Assembly: GCA_964035015.1 (NCBI GenBank)
Contig: OZ035997.1
Span: 23,373,834 to 23,437,833 of the forward strand
DNA from: Corallium rubrum
Taxonomy: Eukaryota; Cnidaria; Anthozoa; Scleralcyonacea; Coralliidae
Length of the DNA stretch: 64,000 bases
Reading direction: 5' to 3'
In this document: one piece after another, positions 51,701 to 55,974 of the stretch
Position numbering within the stretch: position 1 is the first letter of the stretch
Layout of the letters: each line of letters begins with the position of its first letter
Translations under genes and position numbers: made by a program
Notes under the pieces: generated by a model
The model's input: only the letters and a program-made list of their open reading frames with translations
Told to the model about the DNA's origin: nothing
Databases searched by the model: none

Positions 51701-54700
51701 AAACAACCTACGTTTGAAAAGCATTTTGGTAAGCGAAATTGTGCTCTTTTGTCCAGCGCGGGAAGAACAGTAAACACCAAACCTTTCGGACGTCATAACA
51801 AGGCAACTTTTCTTGAAATAGCTGAGTGTATTTCGTTTGTTTCGTTATATTATGTTCATTGTGTCGCACCCAGGGCGATAAAATGTAGTCAATGACTCAA
51901 TGTCCTACAATCTAGGACATCCGGTTTTCATCTGACCAGGGCCTCCGATTTCCCAGTGTACCGAGAAGGCCCTGGGAACGAGGATGTGCACGAACGGTAT
52001 CAACCGATATTACCGAATTACACTGTTTGAAGATAATGATGTGTTCAGTTTTTCTACTTGTACAAAAGCGCAGTGTTGTGAAATGTTCTTTCACTGTTCC
52101 TACGACATTTAAACATCATAAGCCTAGATAATTCGCTTACTATTTTTTGAAACTCTAGGATTGTTTATTTGTTAATTGCTTTCTGTTGTTATTTAAATAT
52201 CATTTATTCGCGGCTTTTGTGAACGGCATTGGACCTCTGCAAAAGTGTATGAATTTATGAACCAATAACACTTTAAAAACATTGTGTAAAACAATTGACA
52301 GACATGCCATGTTCATGCTCCAACCGAAGCATCCTGTTACGCGCTCCACAGTGCGGCTTTGCAATGCCTGCGCACGAGTTTTAAGTCAAATATTTGTTTT
52401 TGGTGAACATTTTAGGGCATCAAGATCGCTTTCGACAAACGTACCAACTGCCCAACACGAAGCTACAATGACAAAGTTTTTCTGTGACGAGGTAAACGCG
52501 TAACTAATCGTGTAATTTAAAGATATATCCTATTGAACTGTGTTAAAATATATGCGCGTGTGGCATCACGATGGCTGTAATAATATATATTTCTATCACA
52601 ATATGCAATTCCCATTATAGCAAAGCATCATGGGAAATGTGGTAGGCTTCACTTGCAGGCGAAATGGCCGCCGCGAAGCGAGCGTTTTGCTTGTGAGAGA
52701 AATTGCTTTTTTAAAGTACATTTTTTTCAGAGTATTATAGTTTAAATAAAAGTAATGTGTTTGTAACACATTGAAGTATATTGTGGACGAAGTATATCAA
52801 AATCGAAGCAAAAACGGACGAGAAAATTCGTGTTGAACAGGCGAGGAGCGAAGAATGGCCTCGCAAATACGTTCCGAGAGGAAGGTTCTTCTCTACATTT
52901 TAAGGTGAGTACGCTCGTTCGATAAGCATGGCCTCCAAAGGCAGTCTTTTAAAGAGCCTTGAAAATGTTTTGGCGCGAAACAAAACCAACCTAAACCGAT
53001 TTTTTCTGCTCCAGCTCTGTTACGTTGCGAAAAGCATAAAAAGAAAGCATTTTGCCGCTGTTTCTGCCGTTTATAATAATTTCTGCTTCCTTTGTTGTGG
53101 TCAGTTCATTTCCTATCAAAATAAACAAGTAGGTTCTAGGTAGTTAATTTTAAATATATTAAATTTACATCTATAACTTAGTTAAAACTGTTTAAAATTT
53201 GCATAGTTTTGTGCTTAGTTAAATACATATAAAATTTTAGCCTTTTATCAAATTTAAAGGCATTCTAGTTTAATTTTTTCGTAAGCTGCAGGCAGTTTAG
53301 TGGACCAGAATATAAATATATTAATATTTTAAAATTAAGAGTAGGTTTTAATATAAATTTGTACATAGTTAATTTTAAAATTGTTAGGATGGGTTTAGGT
53401 TAAATTAAATAAGTTTATATTATGGATAATGAACCAGGAACTTCAATAGAGGCAGATAAAAATTTGGCAGCAGACCTAGAAACTACATGTTCTAAGAAAA
53501 AGCAAAAAGGTGGTGGTGGAACAACTTGTTGTATTCCTACATGTGATAGCAATACTAAAAGAAATCCTGAGCTATCATTTTGTCAAATTCCAACTGATAA
53601 GAAGCTGAGAAAAATGTGGTTACACTGGATTGGCCGAGCAAGTTTTACACCTAACAAGTGCCACCGAGTTTGTTCAAAACATTTTGTGGGTGGCAAGAAG
53701 ACTTGTCTTCATAATATTCCAACAGTTGTGCAAAAACTTTTGCTGCCTACACCAACAAAGCCCAGAACAACATCTAAGTGTGTAAATAGGAGAAACCCAA
53801 ATGAGGATAGACCCATAATAAATGAACAGCCAACATCTTCAAGAAATAAAAAGCAATTTCTCTCACAAGCAAAATGCTCGCTTCGCGGCGGCCATTTCGC
53901 CTGCAAGTGAAGCCTACCACATTCCCATGATGCTTTGCTATAATGGGAATTGCCTATTAATGACAACTTCTTCAATTGTTCTTCGAGTTATTTTACAAAA
54001 AAATCTGAGTTCCCAAGCGGGACTCGAACCCACAAACTTCTGATCCCCGGGAGACTCTCAAACACTGAGTGACTGCGACTCAGATGACTTGAACGTAATG
54101 TATATGACATTTGATACTGCTATGTCTATGTTGCACTTTTCTACTCCGCGACGAAGTAGTTGCGCTTCTGCTGGCTCAAAACCACAATGGGGACTGTATC
54201 TATCGCTATCTCGATCTTAGAATCACGCACAGCTTTCGACTTAGTTCAATATCTCACGTTTAATACAAAATCTTCTCTGTAACTCGCTAGCATACTGTTC
54301 GCTAGTCAAGTTCTAGTGACAACTGACATTCAATCCTATAAACTATACTTACGACGGCGTCGCCCGGAAGCTCCACCTTACATTGTCTATTGTTTACACG
54401 TGAATGCCACGTTCAGTCTCAGATCAAAGTTCACAAGTATCACCTTACTACATATTACAAACCTTGACTATAATAATATAAAACTAATTCAGAATAATTA
54501 ATAACTAAAATACGTAATTAAGATTACAAACATTCGACAGTCTAAGTATATGATGATATTAATGTCGTAGTGCATGAGAAGAGACAAATATGCTAGTTCG
54601 GATATGGGGATAATTTCTATTGTCCTACATAATTATGCAAAACGGAATTGAAAAAATGGCGTGATTATATTATACAACTTTAAAAATAGTTTGATAATTG

Positions 54701-54851
54701 TTTTTATATTTAGGCTTCACGAAGGATTAGCAGAAATCTTCGAACTTTAAACAACGCAAGTGACTTAACAAACGATGAAAGAATGTCTTCCATTGCTCAA
54801 GCTGTTTGGGATCGTGGTGGAACAGTTCAGGAGCATCCGCTGGGAATGTAA
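12030..54851 (+). CDS. ACADVL: Very-long-chain acyl-CoA dehydrogenase (24 exons; N-terminus missing)
   Basis: Mitochondrial inner-membrane flavoenzyme that oxidises long-chain (about C14-C20) acyl-CoA to trans-2-enoyl-CoA and passes electrons to ETF; first step of beta-oxidation. The 24 exons listed below join in phase to 586 codons. Residue 1 is the D at 12030. Order: N-terminal helical domain (1-145), FAD/substrate motif [13 protein letters not shown] (146-158), beta domain with LWISNGG (180-186), helical domain with [10 protein letters not shown] and DRTQFG, catalytic glutamate E394 in FEGTND, and the long C-terminal membrane-binding domain (about 410-586) that marks VLCAD and ACAD9. LKNPFGN, PTAQHE and the ending HPLGM favour VLCAD over ACAD9. 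Human mature VLCAD from the same start point has nearly the same length. All introns are GT-AG. The upstream transit-peptide exon is not found. No broken codons, so the gene appears functional despite its transposon-filled introns. Confidence 0.95.
12270..12347. mobile_element. 78-bp foldback element with 10-bp TSD
   Basis: Ends CAACCTCGTCCCCAGGGCC and GGCCCTGGGGACGAGGTAG pair. GGTAGTTAGC flanks it at 12260-12269 and 12348-12357. Its loop holds AAGATGGCGGCC, a YY1-like site. Same TIR family as 48776 and 51360. Confidence 0.7.
12637..12820. mobile_element. MITE with about 35-bp TIRs
   Basis: Left AAGCCTGGTTCTCATATGTC, right its imperfect complement GACAATCGGCAACATATGAG then AAGCAGGCTT. An inner ACTTAACATGC pair adds a second stem. 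Non-coding. Confidence 0.65.
13123..13190. repeat. Small hairpin
   Basis: AATACCGCCAAGC... pairs with ...CTTGGCGGTATT. It lies in the intron between exons a and b. Confidence 0.5.
13357..13421 (+). CDS. ACADVL: ACADVL exon b
   Basis: Residues 25-46 ([12 protein letters not shown]...KFMEE-type end). The donor is GTTGGT. The nearby GTACTG at 13426 would put a stop in the next exon, so 13421 is the supported end. Confidence 0.9.
13811..13903 (+). CDS. ACADVL: ACADVL exon c
   Basis: Residues 47-77, with the conserved NDPAKND and GAFGLQ. Phase 0 on both sides. Confidence 0.95.
14637..15623. mobile_element. 987-bp TIR element inserted in a SINE, 10-bp TSD
   Basis: Starts ATAGAAATAATAGACCTAGA and ends with the imperfect complement TCTAGGTATAATATTTCTAT. 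The sequence GAATTGAACC flanks it at 14627-14636 and 15624-15633. GATCCGCCATTTT lines recur inside both ends. No ORF of note. A 10-bp duplication suggests a MULE-like mechanism. Confidence 0.75.
15893..15963 (-). repeat. tRNA-like SINE head (Ser-AGA-like cloverleaf)
   Basis: Read on the minus strand it folds as a tRNA: A box TGGCTCAGTGGTCAGAGC, B box GGGTTCAATTCC, acceptor stem pairing 6 of 7, anticodon loop CTAGAAT. It lacks the long variable arm of a true tRNA-Ser and sits at the head of a repeated SINE body. A second, truncated head lies at about 15624-15683. Confidence 0.75.
16200..16567 (-). mobile_element. 5S-rRNA-derived SINE, copy 2
   Basis: Best-preserved copy. Minus-strand text from about 16520 down reads TTAAGCCCGGTTAGACGG, then GGTTAGTACTTGGATGGG, TGACCGC and TTGGGGATGACC, aligning with the 3' half of 5S rRNA. 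The body matches copy 1. Confidence 0.75.
16590..17425. repeat. 24-bp minisatellite (TCCTAGGAGGAGGAAGAC type)
   Basis: About 34 degenerate units, each built on GGTCCTAGGA and GGAGGAAGACTATG, strongly purine-rich on the + strand. Two frames of a perfect unit are open, but indels break them, so I do not call it coding. It lies in the intron between exons c and d. Confidence 0.9.
17854..20127. mobile_element. LTR-like non-coding element (254-bp direct repeats, 4-bp TSD)
   Basis: Near-identical 254-bp repeats at 17854-18107 and 19874-20127 flank 1766 bp. AGCT precedes the left repeat (17850-17853) and follows the right one (20128-20131). Each repeat starts ACAATCATTGAC and ends GTCAATGATTGT. Neither repeat alone has a target duplication, so a single LTR-type insertion is the simplest reading. 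No gag, pol or clear primer site is seen, and the ends are not TG...CA. The alternative is two MITEs placed by chance. Confidence 0.6.
18875..19130. repeat. Iteron-like GGTAAAGTGTGG motif cluster
   Basis: At least seven copies of TGGTAAAGTGTGG variants: a minus-oriented pair at about 18877-18905, plus-oriented copies at about 18946, 18957, 18990, 19112 and 19120. The facing pairs form an inverted repeat in the centre of the LTR-like element. Confidence 0.7.
20378..20419 (+). CDS. ACADVL: ACADVL exon d
   Basis: Residues 78-91, [14 protein letters not shown]. It follows a 6.5-kb intron packed with SINEs, a minisatellite and an LTR-like element. Confidence 0.95.
20529..20636 (+). CDS. ACADVL: ACADVL exon e
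   Basis: Residues 92-127, including [18 protein letters not shown], a conserved helix of the N-terminal domain. Confidence 0.95.
21295..21321 (+). CDS. ACADVL: ACADVL exon f (27 nt)
   Basis: Residues 128-136, [10 protein letters not shown] micro-exon bounded by TTCCAG and GTAAGT. Confidence 0.92.
21440..21765 (-). mobile_element. 5S-rRNA-derived SINE, copy 3
   Basis: The minus strand shows TTAAGCCCAGTTGGACGG, then GGTTAGTACTTGGATGGG, then TGACCGTCTGGGAATAACC, closer to 5S rRNA than the other copies. Its distal body differs from copies 1 and 2. Confidence 0.7.
22086..22151 (+). CDS. ACADVL: ACADVL exon g
   Basis: Residues 137-158, containing [13 protein letters not shown], which contacts FAD and substrate in acyl-CoA dehydrogenases. 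Confidence 0.95.
22575..22830. repeat. Degenerate 18-20 bp tandem repeat
   Basis: Repeated TTATGTTTTAGTCATAA variants run right up to exon h and supply part of its acceptor context (TTTATGTTGCAG). Confidence 0.65.
22831..22898 (+). CDS. ACADVL: ACADVL exon h
   Basis: Residues 159-181 ([20 protein letters not shown]...). The last codon, Trp181, is split over the junction. Confidence 0.95.
22980..23025 (+). CDS. ACADVL: ACADVL exon i
   Basis: Residues 181-196, [15 protein letters not shown]. Separated from exon h by an intron of only 81 nt. Confidence 0.95.
23355..23495. repeat. Foldback MITE
   Basis: AATAACTACTTAATAACC and GGTTATTAAGTAGTTATT arms, with inner GTAAAATATTAAACC pair, centred near 23427. 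Confidence 0.65.
23570..23655 (+). CDS. ACADVL: ACADVL exon j
   Basis: Residues 197-225, with [17 protein letters not shown] from the beta domain. Confidence 0.95.
24290..24645. repeat. MITE with inverted ends
   Basis: GCAGACGCCTTGTGGGCT at about 24306 is mirrored by AGCCCACAAGACGTCTGC at about 24602. Non-coding. Confidence 0.5.
24813..25524. mobile_element. 712-bp long-TIR element with 9-bp TSD
   Basis: TIRs of about 85 bp start TACCCTGGGTGCCAGAGGCT. ATAAATATC flanks it exactly at 24804-24812 and 25525-25533. Inside, ACTTCCTGTTGATTATTC is repeated. No ORF. TIR length and the 9-bp duplication fit a MULE derivative. It lies just before exon k. Confidence 0.8.
25883..25931 (+). CDS. ACADVL: ACADVL exon k
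   Basis: Residues 225-241, [16 protein letters not shown], strongly conserved in VLCAD. Confidence 0.95.
26355..26870. repeat. Possible TIR element with short ORFs
   Basis: ATTTTGCAACCGGTTGCTA and its imperfect complement TAGCAACGGGTCAAAAT bound about 515 bp with a Lys/Arg-rich 111-codon open frame on the + strand (26366-26701). I do not recognise the protein and an overlapping minus frame is also open. Confidence 0.35.
27138..27183 (+). CDS. ACADVL: ACADVL exon l
   Basis: Residues 242-256 ([15 protein letters not shown]) plus one base. Confidence 0.95.
27672..27815. repeat. Foldback repeat B, copy 2 (inverted)
   Basis: Same GGGTAATAGAACGA palindrome as 8588-8737, with shared flanks from about 27590. 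Confidence 0.6.
28077..29125 (+). repeat. Interspersed repeat C, copy 1, with (TA)n
   Basis: GC-rich head (28077-28213, with GGGCCGAAGGCCC), a TA tract at about 28208-28248, then a body to 29125. The whole order is found inverted at 61130-62862. Non-coding. Confidence 0.65.
29190..29220 (+). repeat. Poly-G tract
   Basis: An almost uninterrupted G run near 29191-29217. Other G or C runs of more than 12 occur near 2767, 4771, 5448, 10039, 43226, 44796, 47881 and 48386. Confidence 0.85.
29472..29575 (+). CDS. ACADVL: ACADVL exon m
   Basis: Residues 257-291, with [20 protein letters not shown] at the start of the C-terminal helical domain. Confidence 0.95.
29758..30395 (-). mobile_element. Solo terminal unit of a Ngaro-type element
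   Basis: It starts TTAACTACTCTC and ends GTTAACTGTATTTATT(...)ATAAATATAT like the joined B2-A2 end of the element at 39653, sharing lines such as GAGCCTGACCAA and CTTACGGTAACC. No ORF remains. It is best read as the product of recombination between split repeats of a related copy. Confidence 0.6.
30745..30930. repeat. Foldback MITE with degenerate hammerhead-like core
   Basis: Arms beginning AAAGGTGGTAAGCTGCCGAG mirror CGGCAGTTTACCATCTTTTT. It contains CTAATGAAGGGTTCCGCTCG then AAACG. A related copy lies at 38350-38495. Confidence 0.55.
31177..31281 (+). CDS. ACADVL: ACADVL exon n
   Basis: Residues 292-326, with DRTQFGDKI and the QEKIARM helix; the conserved Arg of DRTQFG contacts FAD across the dimer in this family. 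Confidence 0.95.
31396..31670. mobile_element. MITE with about 85-bp TIRs
   Basis: CAGTAGAGCGAGACATAGAC at the left is mirrored by GTCTATGTCTCGCTCTACTG at the right. Non-coding, between exons n and o. Confidence 0.7.
32030..32324. mobile_element. MITE with 29-bp TIRs
   Basis: TTTACACTCGTTTTCAAAAT... mirrors ...ATTTTGAAAACGGGTGTAAA. Non-coding. Confidence 0.65.
32607..32693 (+). CDS. ACADVL: ACADVL exon o
   Basis: Residues 327-355, [13 protein letters not shown] then [13 protein letters not shown]. Confidence 0.95.
32814..32849 (+). CDS. ACADVL: ACADVL exon p
   Basis: Residues 356-367, [12 protein letters not shown]. Followed by a 5.2-kb intron with a satellite, a TIR element and PLE remains. 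Confidence 0.95.
33440..33545 (-). pseudogene. PLE C-terminal fragment (inverted)
   Basis: The minus strand repeats the PLE tail found on the + strand at about 37425-37475 (CTCAATATTCAAGTCCACCA and following). A (TG)n run lies next to it at about 33559-33587. Confidence 0.5.
33823..35168. mobile_element. TIR element carrying a RecQ-like helicase fragment (Pack-MULE-like)
   Basis: TIRs of 123 bp with very few mismatches, starting TAACCTGAATGTCAGGCC. The 9-bp sequence GACGATTCG flanks it exactly (33814-33822 and 35169-35177) inside a satellite monomer. The interior holds a piece of a cellular-type helicase gene and no transposase. Confidence 0.85.
34114..34417 (+). pseudogene. RecQ-like helicase N-terminal fragment, frameshifted
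   Basis: An ATG at 34114 opens a 42-codon frame with a helicase-type lead ([11 protein letters not shown]), ended by TGA at 34240. Another frame then continues from about 34244 with [17 protein letters not shown], the Walker A/motif I of RecQ-type DNA helicases. After motif I the text loses homology and stops at 34417. Motifs Ia to VI, including DEAH, are absent. About 40 nt downstream, an open stretch beginning near 34433 and ending at a GTAAGT donor (34515) may be another remnant of the same gene. The fragment lies wholly inside a long-TIR element, so capture and later decay is the likely history. It cannot make a helicase. Confidence 0.7.
36278..36390. repeat. Degenerate palindromic array (AAGATCTTATAAGATC type)
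   Basis: Tiled AATCTTATAAGATC and AAGATCTTACAAGATC units, the same architecture as 4972-5428 with another core. Confidence 0.75.
36474..37486 (+). pseudogene. Penelope-like element reverse transcriptase, decayed
   Basis: The frame opens at about 36474 in the PLE RT fingers/palm ([20 protein letters not shown]), with [18 protein letters not shown] and the catalytic YVDDTF. A TAA at 36818-36820 interrupts the frame, after which the same frame resumes with [13 protein letters not shown]. Further on there are thumb remnants ([19 protein letters not shown]) and then, in another frame, the C-terminal tail ([20 protein letters not shown]). The GIY-YIG endonuclease between thumb and tail is deleted. 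The downstream line at about 37823-37850 has CTGATAATGACTTCGAG then GTCGAAACG, a degraded hammerhead-like core, and then a long TA tract. Dead copy inserted in the host intron, same strand as ACADVL. Confidence 0.85.
37709..37777. repeat. (TA)n microsatellite
   Basis: About 34 TA units downstream of the PLE relic; several shorter ones occur near 28208, 39702, 40332, 60179, 61697, 62667 and 63264. Confidence 0.95.
38063..38089 (+). CDS. ACADVL: ACADVL exon q (27 nt)
   Basis: Residues 368-376, [10 protein letters not shown] second micro-exon. Confidence 0.93.
38167..38268 (+). CDS. ACADVL: ACADVL exon r (catalytic glutamate)
   Basis: Residues 377-410. The FEGTND motif carries the catalytic base E394, followed by [12 protein letters not shown]. 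Confidence 0.96.
38350..38495. repeat. Foldback MITE related to 30745
   Basis: AAAAGATGGTAAAATGCCGA mirrors TCGGCAGTTTACCATCTTTT. Its minus strand reads GGATCCGCTCGAAACGTC. Confidence 0.6.
38670..39030. repeat. ACC/ACT trinucleotide-type repeat
   Basis: CCACTACTACCACTACC variants, imperfect, about 360 bp. Confidence 0.85.
39040..39370. repeat. Degenerate palindromic array (ACAAGTTGTTAACAACTTGT type)
   Basis: Variants of AACAAGTTGTT, ACAGGTTGTTGACAAG and AACAACTTGTTAACA with irregular spacing. Confidence 0.7.
39414..39511 (+). CDS. ACADVL: ACADVL exon s
   Basis: Residues 411-443, with LKNPFGN at the start of the C-terminal domain. The next intron hosts the 7.4-kb tyrosine-recombinase retrotransposon. 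Confidence 0.94.
39653..39926 (-). repeat. Split direct repeat B2 (element end)
   Basis: Terminal copy of B. The outer flank is AAGTGAACAAGGACGG; a similar AAGTGAACTTGGACC lies just beyond the other end, which may or may not be meaningful. Confidence 0.8.
40092..40283 (-). repeat. Split direct repeat A2
   Basis: Pairs with A1. It lies between B1 and B2, with about 165 bp of single-copy sequence separating it from B2. Confidence 0.85.
40284..40540 (-). repeat. Split direct repeat B1
   Basis: Starts TTAACTACTCTCTATTCC and matches 39653-39926 through CTTACGGTAA, with a shorter TA tract. Confidence 0.85.
40623..41414 (-). CDS. Tyrosine recombinase of Ngaro/PAT-type element
   Basis: 263-codon open frame with the complete tyrosine-recombinase catalytic set: R100 in GFLRVSEFT, a lysine in [10 protein letters not shown]213-x-x-R216 in SSHSFRIG, W239 in MGRWSS and the nucleophile, most likely Y247, in AYQRYIR. 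It would insert the circular DNA copy by site-specific recombination in place of an integrase. The N-terminal core-binding part is short; part of it is probably encoded upstream, overlapping the end of RT-RNase H in another frame (up to about 41700). The stop lies just before repeat B1. Catalytically intact as far as the sequence shows. Confidence 0.9.
   Translation of the reverse strand: MLFASWLAQIEHLSPATISVYLSAVRSSHIDLGFPDPMANCLRLPRVLRGIKRTMAGRQSPRLPITKALLEVIHSSLDMQNADHVMFWAACCVAFFGFLRVSEFTTNGAFDGSKHLALADIAVDTSVNPSMIRLTIKSSKCDQFRQGSVVYIGRAHPPICALSAILSYLHLRGSAPGPLFCWRMGLPLTARDVNTHLRSILAHANIQGRYSSHSFRIGAATAAAAVGIPEHLIKVMGRWSSTAYQRYIRPSPATLADVAQQLA
41567..43153 (-). CDS. Reverse transcriptase-RNase H of tyrosine-recombinase retrotransposon
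   Basis: 528-codon open frame. RT begins with a connector ([12 protein letters not shown], then [20 protein letters not shown]), motif A with D151 in [28 protein letters not shown], and the catalytic YLDDF (D219-D220). The RNase H domain follows from about residue 380 ([45 protein letters not shown]), with acidic active-site positions present. It copies the element RNA into DNA. The real protein may start upstream, because in-frame text continues 5' of the ATG to a splice-acceptor-like site at about 43170. Recombinase follows 150 bp downstream on the same strand. No stop or frameshift: enzymatically plausible. Confidence 0.9.
   Translation of the reverse strand: MGVVSPLVLDAFEQELLAYPDSANRDYILSGIAHGFRVGYSNSGKLLRSSNRNLKSANLHPEAIDKYLAKEVALNRVAGPFPVPPIDGFHISPFGVIPKRGQPGQWRLILDLSSPHGHSVNDPYSLHYASVDDAIRILLHLGPGGLMAKFDVESAYRNVPIHPEDRYLLGMSWRNQYYVDLTLPFGLRSAPYVFNSLATAVEWILHNNYHVRFILHYLDDFLTMAPPNSRECHDNVTRARALFNRLGLPLHPDKCVGPTTCLTFLGIELDSVTQTSRLPQDKFDALFTMLQQWATKKTCTRRELESLVGSLHHACKVVQPGRTFLRRMINLLCGVRRPDHPIRLNLEFRLDLAWWLQFFREWNGLSFFLMPSYTCLPDFHVTSDAAGAIGYGAIFRSAWFYGAWPRTFQLDSIAFKELFPIVVAAHLWGNQWSRLRVEFICDNASIVAVLNSGTSRDSRVMHLVRCLTRLACKYHFSFRASHIPGSRNVCADALSRFQLQTFHQLAPHADKLPTIIPPHVFLDLAVQR
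43173..45767 (-). other. Spacer between gag and RT, possible intron, with hairpin repeats
   Basis: No open frame of element type. The RT frame is preceded on the minus strand by a good splice acceptor (pyrimidine run then TTGTAG just upstream of CTCGTTCACTCCC, about 43170), and a GT lies at the end of gag, so the whole spacer may be spliced out. It contains two long G runs on the + strand (about 43226 and 44796). Confidence 0.45.
43520..44345. repeat. Array of GGAGATATTCGTTCTCC mini-hairpins
   Basis: About 14 copies of the self-pairing 17-mer (GGAGA...TCTCC). The first nine are in a minisatellite of about 35 bp with GAAAGAGATTTACTCTCA, the later ones are more widely spaced (near 44080, 44150, 44250, 44318). 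Confidence 0.8.
45768..46938 (-). pseudogene. Ngaro/DIRS-type gag, frameshifted
   Basis: Two overlapping minus frames (46938-46291 and 46448-45768) form one gag. The first codes a Pro/Ser/Thr-rich N-terminal half ending in APFVVGPGF. The second picks up at [17 protein letters not shown] and continues through a helical core ([20 protein letters not shown]-like, [18 protein letters not shown]) to a CCCH zinc-finger-like cluster (C-x7-C-x5-C-x3-H in [21 protein letters not shown]). The join lies near 46440 in a T/C-rich run, so one base has been gained or lost. A programmed shift is possible but not supported by a clear slippery site. This type of gag packages the element RNA. Confidence 0.75.
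46906..47097 (-). repeat. Split direct repeat A1
   Basis: 192 bp nearly identical to 40092-40283, both ending GTATTTATTATATAAATAT before the boundary. Confidence 0.85.
47727..47799 (+). CDS. ACADVL: ACADVL exon t
   Basis: Residues 443-467, with [15 protein letters not shown], matching the H-P-E/D-L region of VLCAD. Confidence 0.93.
47868..48438. mobile_element. piggyBac-like MITE (TTAA target)
   Basis: Ends CCCTATCCAGACT and AGTCTGGATAGGG are flanked by TTAA on both sides (47864-47867, 48439-48442). Long G and C runs lie inside each end. Non-coding, between exons t and u. Confidence 0.75.
48488..48560 (+). CDS. ACADVL: ACADVL exon u
   Basis: Residues 468-491 ([20 protein letters not shown]...), an amphipathic helix of the C-terminal domain, plus one base. 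Confidence 0.93.
48776..49751. mobile_element. MULE-like element, 9-bp TSD
   Basis: CAACCTCGTACCCAGGG ends; TATTTACAA flanks exactly at 48767-48775 and 49752-49760. The long TIRs include GGCTGGTCACGTGA. No transposase. Confidence 0.8.
49920..50035. repeat. Foldback repeat
   Basis: TCGCCGAAGGCGAGGTGAAT with its mirror ATTCACCGAGCCTAAGGCGA around an ATAACCGAAACG centre. Confidence 0.6.
50380..50736. mobile_element. Pogo/Tigger-like MITE with internal ACGGACACC repeats
   Basis: Ends CAGTCAACTCTCG and CGAGAGTTGACTG. CTATTACGGACACC variants occur about seven times, chiefly near the ends. Confidence 0.65.
51034..51106 (+). CDS. ACADVL: ACADVL exon v
   Basis: Residues 492-516, [20 protein letters not shown] then AVLSR. 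Confidence 0.95.
51360..51986. mobile_element. MULE-like element, exact 10-bp TSD
   Basis: CATCCTCGTTTCCAGAGCC and GGCCCTGGGAACGAGGATG ends, with TGCACGAACG at 51350-51359 and 51987-51996. TIRs of about 75 bp. No transposase. Confidence 0.85.
52416..52491 (+). CDS. ACADVL: ACADVL exon w
   Basis: Residues 516-541, [15 protein letters not shown] then FFCDE. Confidence 0.95.
52855..52904 (+). CDS. Candidate first exon of the THAP element
   Basis: ATG at 52855 opens 16 codons ([16 protein letters not shown]) ending at a consensus donor, AG/GTGAGT. I could not find an in-frame acceptor joining it to the THAP ORF, so its partner exon may have been deleted. Confidence 0.35.
53422..53910 (+). CDS. 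THAP-domain protein of the transposon
   Basis: 162 codons. The THAP zinc finger covers about residues 33-103: C35-x4-C40, then the [11 protein letters not shown]...W line, and C83-x2-H86 (VCSKHF), followed by HNIPTV in place of the usual AVPTIF. This C2CH domain binds DNA and in P-type and related transposases recognises element ends. Residues 110-140 are a Pro/Thr/Asn-rich tail. The last 22 or so residues are encoded by the right TIR itself, and the stop lies within it. No DDE/RNase H-fold catalytic region follows, so it may bind related elements without mobilising them. Frame intact, own ATG. Confidence 0.75.
   Translation: MDNEPGTSIEADKNLAADLETTCSKKKQKGGGGTTCCIPTCDSNTKRNPELSFCQIPTDKKLRKMWLHWIGRASFTPNKCHRVCSKHFVGGKKTCLHNIPTVVQKLLLPTPTKPRTTSKCVNRRNPNEDRPIINEQPTSSRNKKQFLSQAKCSLRGGHFACK
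54009..54085 (-). repeat. tRNA-derived SINE head, degenerate
   Basis: The minus strand has a good B box in GTGGGTTCGAGTCCCGC and an A-box-like CACTCAGTGTTTGAGAGTC. The anticodon arm does not pair, so it is not a tRNA gene. Confidence 0.5.
54714..54851 (+). CDS. ACADVL: ACADVL exon x (terminal, stop TAA)
   Basis: Residues 542-586 and the stop at 54849-54851. It ends [14 protein letters not shown], like the N-P-L-G-F end of vertebrate VLCAD. Confidence 0.95.
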   Translation, partial: ASRRISRNLRTLNNASDLTNDERMSSIAQAVWDRGGTVQEHPLGM

Positions 54852-55802
54852 CAATTTTTCTGCAGGTACCAAGCTTTAACAATTACCAAAGATTCCAGTC
54901 CTAACGAAACTTTTTTTATTTTTTGCTTTTTGCGGAAAACTATGCAAAATTGTTTTTGCGTTTGTTGTCAGAAGGTCCAGATTGCGTGAAATGGTTCGGT
55001 CAAATGGTGCGGACACTACAGTATATACAAATGGTACCAGATGGTTAAAGTTTGTCATATGGTTGTCGAACGGCGTCAGATGGCCGGTACCTTACGGTTT
55101 ATAACTACAGAGTTTCTAGTTGTAAAAGCTTTTTGTTTAGTCCATTGCAGTTGTTGTAATAGACGTGTACTATAAAGTACAACATTTTGCTATAGCAACT
55201 GTTGCATTTCAGTTGCAATTTTATAAAGTTTAACGCAGCAATACAATACTTCCCTTTTGCCATGTGTTTGGTGCACCGAAGCAAAAGCATAAAGTATCTG
55301 TTCTTGCTTGGTTTGCTGGCTGTATGGTGTGTTGGCACACAAAGATAAGAAAGTTGGGTTTTTTACTTCGTTATTGTGGTTTCAATGTTTTTATTTGGTC
55401 ATATATCTTGGTTGGTTGTTGTGGGCTTTTTTTGGTTAGTAGATGTACACGTTTGACATCGTAGGCTACGTGCGTTATTTTTATTTTACTTTTTGTAGAT
55501 CTTTTATCCCTCTGTCCTTCTCCCACCTAAACACGCTGAACATGTTCGCCGAACTTTTTACAACGGAACTCGGCAATGATTTTAACCAGGCCATGTTTGG
55601 TTTAACTTTGAAATATTGTTTTCTCTGAAAAGAAACATCTCTTGGACACCAGTGACTGCAAGGAACACGAGTATTGAAGCTGAACAATCCCCATGGACTC
55701 CTCCTTACATTGCTCATAACTATCAGGCAACAACACAACTGAAATAGTTAATCCAGCTGTGAATTAATTACTCTAGACTGGAAATAACACGATTATATTA
55801 AA
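54852..55802 (+). other. Possible ACADVL 3' UTR, perhaps spliced
   Basis: TGCAG/GTACC just after the stop could be a donor and TTTTTGTAG near 55498 an acceptor. ATTAAA at 55797 is a possible polyadenylation signal. No further coding seen. Confidence 0.25.
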
Positions 55803-55974
55803 ACTTTACGGACTTCTAATATTTGTAATATTATTAAAATGACTTTTGTCAAGTGATGCACGTTATGCTTCACTGTTACACGACATTCCAATATAACCAA
55901 TTGGAAACGTCTTATTTAAGATAATACACGAGGAATGCAACACGATTTCATAAACTTCTATCAGGAGACAAGTA

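Larger units (their letters stand above)
52615..53953. mobile_element. THAP-only TIR transposon
   Basis: TIRs of about 110 bp start GCAATTCCCATTATAGCAAA. The 1339-bp element encodes a THAP protein but no recognisable transposase. It lies in the last ACADVL intron. I find no convincing target duplication. Confidence 0.8.
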
